Of a DNA stretch of 28,758 bases, positions 25,301-28,758 are shown in pieces (positions within the stretch are counted from its first letter, which is position 1; every line of letters starts with the position of its first letter). The stretch comes from CAZWZG01 sp964638245. GTDB taxonomy: Bacteria > Pseudomonadota > Alphaproteobacteria > Rhodobacterales > Rhodobacteraceae. Where the stretch lies: the NCBI GenBank assembly GCA_964638245.1, contig CAZWZG010000020.1, positions 1-28,758 on the forward strand. Direction: 5' to 3'. The notes under the pieces were generated by a model that was given only the letters and a program-made list of their open reading frames with translations, was not told where the DNA came from and searched no databases. The position numbers and the translations under genes were made by a program.

Positions 25301-25480
25301 GTTCCACTCGATCTCTGGCCAAGCCGCCGGGTCGGCTCCAAGCGGCGGATCGGTATCCGCATCGGGCAGTGGCAAATAGCGGAACGGATCCAGCCGGATC
25401 TTGTTCCGGAAGGTCATTTGCTTGGCAAGCTCGATCCGCTTGCCGATCTTCTCGGTCGTAAACCGGCGTTCGTGCGTCAT
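22385..25480 (-). CDS. Alpha-mannosidase, glycoside hydrolase family 38
   Basis: Zinc-dependent retaining exo-alpha-mannosidase, 1031 residues, the usual size of bacterial GH38 enzymes. An N-terminal domain of about 245 residues precedes the catalytic barrel. There the zinc motif AIGHAHMDVAYLWP (H254-x-D256), the catalytic nucleophile in LWLPDVFGLSW (Asp 367) and the distal zinc histidine in CLNQFHDILPGTSVTEV are visible. C-terminal beta-sandwich domains include WGSIERPTH and HEFTYSLFPH. No signal peptide is seen, so it acts in the cytoplasm. Its ATG overlaps the stop of the ABC ATPase (ATGA), coupling hydrolysis to import. This suggests that the transporter brings in alpha-mannosides. Confidence 0.94.
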   Translation of the reverse strand: MTHERRFTTEKIGKRIELAKQMTFRNKIRLDPFRYLPLPDADTDPPLGADPAAWPEIEWNSYWAGQNQNYFLSSSFTVPKGWARGQLGMHLPMGTAGDIFTHPESLVYIDGEPFASADRYHHTLYLPERLADGLPHRLELHGWTGLTGWPPNPKDATRLFMKGCSVVDVDFETRDFIIEAEVALEVAKKLDADSPTRIRILNALDAAFLRLDTRDPLGDAFYRSIPGATEVLREKLDAAGEPMDVTLHAIGHAHMDVAYLWPVSQIRRKNARTYSNVLRLMERFPGYKFSHSQPQLYDYTRQDYPEIFDAIKDRVAEGRWEVMGGMWVEPDCNIPGGEALVRQLILGRGFFREHFGEAETPVLWLPDVFGLSWCLPQLIKKSGLKWVLSNKFSWNQYNQMTASTIWWQGIDGSRVLTHFLTTPRVVQHLPFPTNYKSDLSAHEVIGTWEKNMVKEQIDELPICYGYGDGGGGPTGPLIRRAEIFQNMPGAPRVKFSTAREFFEAIEAKPLNLNVWNDELYLEGHRGVLTSQAWIKRANRKAEMRMHEAEFLGALAVLAGAKDLPKEALTEAWKLLCLNQFHDILPGTSVTEVFADSREDYAEIDRLAEEYANAALEAVMTEGEGATVINAIPFKGRRHVIVPEGIEPKGTSQEIDGGRIVQIEDVAPYSLTPLRGDAPSEPVTVTEAGGSIVLENARLKAEFSAEADLVRLYDKEFDREVLATGETGNVLQIFEDRPLSWDAWDIDSFFEDRGEIVRGLVSMRVVETGPLRAAIEIQRSFRSSTLTQRVEMCADSARLDFVTKVDWHETHILLKVAFPVSVLSPKATYEIQWGSIERPTHRNTMWDYAKFEVAAQKWADLSEGDYGVALLNDCKYGYDIRDHVMRLSLIKSATMPDPKADQGLHEFTYSLFPHGGDWRNNVIHAAYAQNQPARCVLGRAPEHLVCGLISTDDKAAVVETVKPSEDGTGVVFRVFDAHRKRGSRALQLGTEMAEIVETNLLEEVEASIGGATDRVDLPLSPFEIKTLLCRPR

Positions 25481-27219
25481 GCCGTTGTCAGATCGAACCC
25501 TTCCACATCGCCCCGGAAGACCGTCTTGCGTTCGCGCGACATCTCTTCCAGCAGCGCGGCATCCTCTTCGGCTGTCCGAACCGTTCCCCACGCGCGATCC
25601 ATATCGGGCCACGGGATCGAGTCGATCAGAAGCTGCGTATAGGGATGCTGCGGATTGCCGATCACCTCTTTGGGCGGTCCAGCTTCGGCGATCGACCCAT
25701 GATAAAGCACGATCACGTAGTCCGACACGTGATAGGCCGTGGCGAGGTCGTGGGTGATGTAGAGGATCGAAATCCCGTACTTGTCCTTGAGATCATAGAT
25801 GTTCTTCAGGATCGTCGCACGCAGGCTCGCGTCCACCATCGAGACGGGTTCGTCAGCGATCAGAAGCTTCGGTTCCAACATCAGCGCGCGCGCCACGATC
25901 AGGCGCTGCCGCTGCCCGCCTGAAAGCTGGTGCGGGTACCGCCGCAGGATCAGATCGGGGTCAAGACCCACGGCGCGGCACGCCTCTTCCATCTTTTGCT
26001 GCGTATGTTCTTCGGACTGCGACAGCCCAAACCGCTTGAAGGGGAAGCGGAGCGCATGATCGACGCGGTAAAACGGGTTGAAACAGGCATACGGATCCTG
26101 GAACACCGCCTGAATGTCCTTGCGGAACGACAGCGACCCAGACGCGCCCAGTTTCGAGATATCCTGCCCTTCGAACAGAACCTCACCTGTCGACGGCGCG
26201 TTGAACCCCAGCATCAGCGAGCCCATCGTCGACTTGCCGGACCCGGACTGCCCCACGATCGAAATGATCTGGGGCGTGTCGCCATGGAGCGCAAAGCTCA
26301 TCGGGTGTAGCGCAGTTACGTCGCCATATTTTTTCGAGACGTTCTTGAACTCTAGAAGTGGGGCCTCCGACGTCTTCTGAGAGGCCGGCGCACCGACGGC
26401 TGGGCTAAGGAAGCTTTCGCCACCAACCAGCGGGACCGAACGGATCAGCTCCTGCGTATAAGGATGCTGCGGGTTCTCGATGATCTGTTTGGTCGTGCCG
26501 TGCTCGACCAACTCGCCGTGCTTCAGCACCGCCAGCTCATCGACCGACTGTGCCATAAGGCCCATGTCATGCCCGATCAGGATCAGACCACAGCCAATCC
26601 GCGCCTGGACATCAGTGAGCGTCTGCATCACATGGCGCTGCGTAACCACGTCGAGCGCGGAAGTCGGTTCGTCCGCGATGATTAGTTCCGGCGTCAGGAT
26701 CACGCCCAGCGCGATACAGACCCGCTGCTTCATGCCACCCGACAATTCGTGCGGATAAAGCCGCCCGGTACGCCCCGGCAAGCCAACGCTTTCGAGCGCT
26801 GCATTCGACCGCGACTGAAGCTCATTCAGGTCGGTTTTGCCCTCATGGGCGACAACAGCATCCCACATCTGGTTCTCGATCCGCATCACCGGGTTGAGCG
26901 AGTTCATCGCGCCCTGCGGGATGTAGCTCACCCGCCGTAGACGGGCCTTGCGCATGTCTTCCTCGGAGAGCGCCAGCATGTCGGTTTCGTCATCGCCAAG
27001 GCCCAGATAGATCTCTCCCCCTGCGACCTTGCCGGGCTCGGCGAGCATCTGCATGATTGCCAAAGCGGTCGTGGTCTTTCCGGACCCGGACTCGCCGATG
27101 AAACCGACCTTGCGGCCGGGGTCGAGCGTCAGGGACAGCTTTTTCACGGCATGGACAACGCCCGCCGGCGTGGGGAAGTCGATGGACAGGTCCTTGAGGG
27201 TCAGGATTGGTTTTGTCAT
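25477..27219 (-). CDS. Fused two-domain ABC ATPase, DppD-DppF type
   Basis: Both ATPase subunits of an oligopeptide-type importer in one 580-residue protein. Domain 1 has Walker A GESGSGKTT (about 42-50), signature LSGGMKQR (159-166) and Walker B LIIADEPTSALD (179-190). Domain 2 has Walker A GQSGSGKST (323-331), signature LSGGQRQR (432-439) and Walker B LLIADEPVSMVD (452-463). Each carries the NPQHPYTQ C-terminal motif of the Opp/Dpp family, at about 249-256 and 522-529. In the first P-loop region and both signatures every key residue is intact, so both sites look active. The ATG at 27219 is chosen for GGAGG 6 nt upstream. It overlaps the stop of a small upstream ORF and the start of the mannosidase, both by ATGA. 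Confidence 0.95.
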   Translation of the reverse strand: MTKPILTLKDLSIDFPTPAGVVHAVKKLSLTLDPGRKVGFIGESGSGKTTTALAIMQMLAEPGKVAGGEIYLGLGDDETDMLALSEEDMRKARLRRVSYIPQGAMNSLNPVMRIENQMWDAVVAHEGKTDLNELQSRSNAALESVGLPGRTGRLYPHELSGGMKQRVCIALGVILTPELIIADEPTSALDVVTQRHVMQTLTDVQARIGCGLILIGHDMGLMAQSVDELAVLKHGELVEHGTTKQIIENPQHPYTQELIRSVPLVGGESFLSPAVGAPASQKTSEAPLLEFKNVSKKYGDVTALHPMSFALHGDTPQIISIVGQSGSGKSTMGSLMLGFNAPSTGEVLFEGQDISKLGASGSLSFRKDIQAVFQDPYACFNPFYRVDHALRFPFKRFGLSQSEEHTQQKMEEACRAVGLDPDLILRRYPHQLSGGQRQRLIVARALMLEPKLLIADEPVSMVDASLRATILKNIYDLKDKYGISILYITHDLATAYHVSDYVIVLYHGSIAEAGPPKEVIGNPQHPYTQLLIDSIPWPDMDRAWGTVRTAEEDAALLEEMSRERKTVFRGDVEGFDLTTA

Positions 27220-27353
27220 GCGAAACCTCCAAGACAATGCACTGAGGGCAGCAGAGGCCCGCGGGGCGGAAGCGAAGCGCCGCCTCGAGGGGGCGGGCCG
27301 GCGCTGCCCGGCGTTCCAGCCGGGCCGGGACCAAAGACGAAGCGCGCGCTCAT
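27216..27353 (-). CDS. Possible 45-residue coupling ORF between permease and ATPase
   Basis: The ORF starts MSARFVFGPGPAG and ends LPSVHCLGGFA, rich in Gly and Pro. Its ATG overlaps the upstream permease TGA (ATGA) and its TGA overlaps the ATPase ATG (ATGA). A GAGGA lies about 8 nt before its start. The exact fit at both ends suggests ribosomes pass through it from one gene to the next. The product has no family I recognise and the DNA is highly palindromic, so it may be an inserted repeat that happens to keep the frame open. Confidence 0.4.
   Translation of the reverse strand: MSARFVFGPGPAGTPGSAGPPPRGGASLPPRGPLLPSVHCLGGFA
27256..27325. repeat. GC-rich palindromic element between permease and ATPase genes
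   Basis: Nested and tandem inverted repeats: GGCCCGC (27256-27262) with GCGGGCC (27293-27299), enclosing GGCGG/CCGCC (27265-27269, 27280-27284), and next to it GCCCGGC/GCCGGGC (27306-27312, 27319-27325) with a 6-nt loop. There is no T-run. The arrangement is like REP-type dispersed palindromes; whether copies occur elsewhere cannot be tested here. Confidence 0.5.
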
Positions 27354-28297
27354 GACAGCTTCCTCAGGCGCGGGTTCGACACCTCGTCGAGGCCAAGGTT
27401 GATGAGCAAAAGCCCAATGAACATCACCGCAAGGAGCAACGTCGGAATACCCCACCACCACCAAAGGTTCTGGATCAGAGCGCCCGAGTTGATGGCTTCG
27501 TAAATCGTGCGGCCCAGTGTCGGAATACGCTGCGGGCCAAGGCCAAGCACTTCGAGGCCGACCGCGGTGACGATCGATGTTGTCACGTTCGCGATGAACG
27601 ACCCGAAGAGATACGGCACAAGGTTCGGCAACATCTCGCGGAACATGATGTGTGGCGTGGAGGCGCCTGAAAGGCGTGCCATCTGCACGTAACCGGATTC
27701 CCGCATCGACAGGACCTGTGCCCGGATCAGGCGGGTCGGTGATTGCCAGACAAAACCCGCGATCAGAAGCGCCATCATCGTCAGGGATACATCCCCGAAG
27801 GACGCTTGAAACACCACGAGGATCAGAAGCGGCGGGATCGTGATCATCACGTCCGAGATCACGCGAATGAAGTCATCCGTGCGCCCGCCGACAAAACCGG
27901 CAGTAAAGCCAAGGATAATCCCCGTCGACATCCCAATCAGCGATGCCAGCAACCCAACGAACAGAGAGTTCGGGGCGCCAATAATGATCAACGCCAGAAG
28001 GTCACGCCCCCCGCCATCGGTACCCAGCGGATAATCCCAAACGCCTTCCTGGCGCCGCAAGTTCTCAAACCCGACAGGCGGCAGTTTCAGCGGCGTCGAG
28101 CCGGTGAACACCAGGTCGAGGTTCCACAGGATACGGCCCAAAATCCCAAGCGCGATGATCCCCAAAAGCAGACCCGCGCCCCACATGAGCTTCGGGTTCA
28201 GCCACGGATTGTCGAACCGCCGGATACGGCGGGCCTGTTTGCGTTCGGCGCGGGTCAGCGTTTGCGGCTCTTCAGGTTCTACAGGAACATGTGCCAT
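27350..28297 (-). CDS. ABC transporter permease, DppC-like
   Basis: Second membrane subunit of the Opp/Dpp-type importer, 315 residues. A soluble N-terminus (about 1-35, rich in Arg and Glu) precedes the first helix, LMWGAGLLLGIIALGILGRI. A periplasmic segment with DYPLGTDGGGRDLL follows, the hallmark of DppC/OppC. The five further helices include the ATPase-coupling loop MARLSGASTPHIMFREMLPN, where family members usually have AA(R/K)xxGAS. The first permease ends 3 nt upstream, and AAGGAT precedes the ATG. The C-terminus RLRKLS ends in a TGA overlapping the small ORF that leads into the ATPase gene. Position within the operon and the downstream mannosidase suggest an oligosaccharide ligand in place of a peptide. 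Confidence 0.93.
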   Translation of the reverse strand: MAHVPVEPEEPQTLTRAERKQARRIRRFDNPWLNPKLMWGAGLLLGIIALGILGRILWNLDLVFTGSTPLKLPPVGFENLRRQEGVWDYPLGTDGGGRDLLALIIIGAPNSLFVGLLASLIGMSTGIILGFTAGFVGGRTDDFIRVISDVMITIPPLLILVVFQASFGDVSLTMMALLIAGFVWQSPTRLIRAQVLSMRESGYVQMARLSGASTPHIMFREMLPNLVPYLFGSFIANVTTSIVTAVGLEVLGLGPQRIPTLGRTIYEAINSGALIQNLWWWWGIPTLLLAVMFIGLLLINLGLDEVSNPRLRKLS

Positions 28298-28300
28298 GGC

Positions 28301-28758
28301 TTATCCTTTCCCGTGACGGATGCGGGGGTCGATGAACGGATAGATCAGGTCGACAAAGAACACCGCCAACGCGGTCATCAGGATGATCACGTAACTGATC
28401 CCCTGGATCACTGGAAAATCCTGATCGAGGATGGCGTCGTAGAGGAGCTTGCCCATGCCGTTGTAGGCAAAGATGCGCTCCACCAGCACCTGCCCGGCGA
28501 TCAGAAGACCGATCTTCAACGCGAACGCCGTGATCTGTGGCAGAATCGCGTTCCGGATCATGTATTTGTAGAGGATGTAGCGGGGCTTCAGGCCCTTTGC
28601 CTCGGCGAGTTTGACATAGTCTTCGCCTTGCACCGTGATCATCAGACCACGCATGCCCAGCGCCCAGAAGCCAAACGTCACGATGACGATGGACAAGGCC
28701 GGAAGAAAGCCGTGCCAGATGACCGATTGCACAAAATCCCACGTCCATCCCGGCTCGA
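28301..28758 (-). CDS. ABC transporter permease, DppB-like (5' truncated by window)
   Basis: C-terminal part of the first membrane subunit of the same importer; the frame is open at the window edge, giving about 151 visible residues of a usual 310-340. It reads EPGWTWDFVQSVIWHGFLPA at the edge, then ALGMRGLMITVQGEDYVKLAEAKGL (the DppB coupling region, with the key ARAKGL-like AEAKGL) and PQITAFALKIG. It ends with the family terminal motif DLIYPFIDPRIRHG. The stop is 3 nt before the second permease. The solute-binding protein gene, which normally leads such operons, would lie beyond the right edge and is not seen. Confidence 0.93.
   Translation of the reverse strand, partial: EPGWTWDFVQSVIWHGFLPALSIVIVTFGFWALGMRGLMITVQGEDYVKLAEAKGLKPRYILYKYMIRNAILPQITAFALKIGLLIAGQVLVERIFAYNGMGKLLYDAILDQDFPVIQGISYVIILMTALAVFFVDLIYPFIDPRIRHGKG

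Noticed and set aside
1..28758. Defence islands, phage, CRISPR or insertion sequences
   Set aside because: Both strands were read for transposase, integrase, toxin-antitoxin and repeat-spacer patterns, and none was found. The window looks like ordinary metabolic and transport chromosome.

Overview
The window is GC-rich, densely coding DNA that looks like the chromosome of a marine-type alphaproteobacterium of the Rhodobacteraceae (Roseobacter-like). The grounds are the gene set (TAXI-type TRAP transporter with fused permease, betB/betA, GH38 mannosidase beside a peptide-type ABC transporter, compact tauABC-like transporter) and protein sequences that resemble that family. This is recognition by eye; no database search was possible. 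I see no tRNA, rRNA, CRISPR array, insertion sequence, integrase or phage gene.

Region 1 (1-7228) is a very compact purine/nucleoside and amide-hydrolysis cluster with alternating strands. It holds a 5'-truncated amidohydrolase of the MTA/SAH-deaminase type, an M20 dipeptidase, an adenine-deaminase-like protein, a nucleoside hydrolase, a phosphoribosyltransferase and an M20D amidohydrolase. Gene junctions are -4, +2, +78, -4 and about -2 nt, so the only free control region is 4388-4465. Together these genes could release bases from nucleosides, deaminate them and recapture them.

Region 2 (7229-11915) holds a TAXI TRAP transporter (periplasmic receptor plus fused membrane subunit) with a recognisable promoter and two stem-loops between its genes, followed by a LysR-type regulator. 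Region 3 (11961-16098, minus strand) holds a small sulfotransferase and a three-gene TauABC-like transporter closed by a clear intrinsic terminator. Its permease carries an unusual soluble insert of about 125 residues.

Region 4 (16301-18444, minus strand) has an FMN-dependent L-lactate dehydrogenase-type gene with an operator-like palindrome around its -10 box. Upstream lies a CofC-like nucleotidyltransferase (F420 biosynthesis family), which may be preceded by a 54-codon small ORF. Region 5 (18624-22388, plus strand) is a choline-to-glycine-betaine operon, betB - glutathione S-transferase - betA; the transferase between them is unusual and no betI is present.

Region 6 (22385-28758, minus strand) is a Dpp/Opp-type ABC transporter operon running in from the right edge: truncated DppB-like permease, DppC-like permease, fused two-domain ATPase, and a GH38 alpha-mannosidase that overlaps the ATPase stop by 4 nt. 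A 45-codon ORF with strong internal hairpins fits exactly between the second permease and the ATPase, with an ATGA overlap at each end. This is the most unusual small-scale structure in the window.
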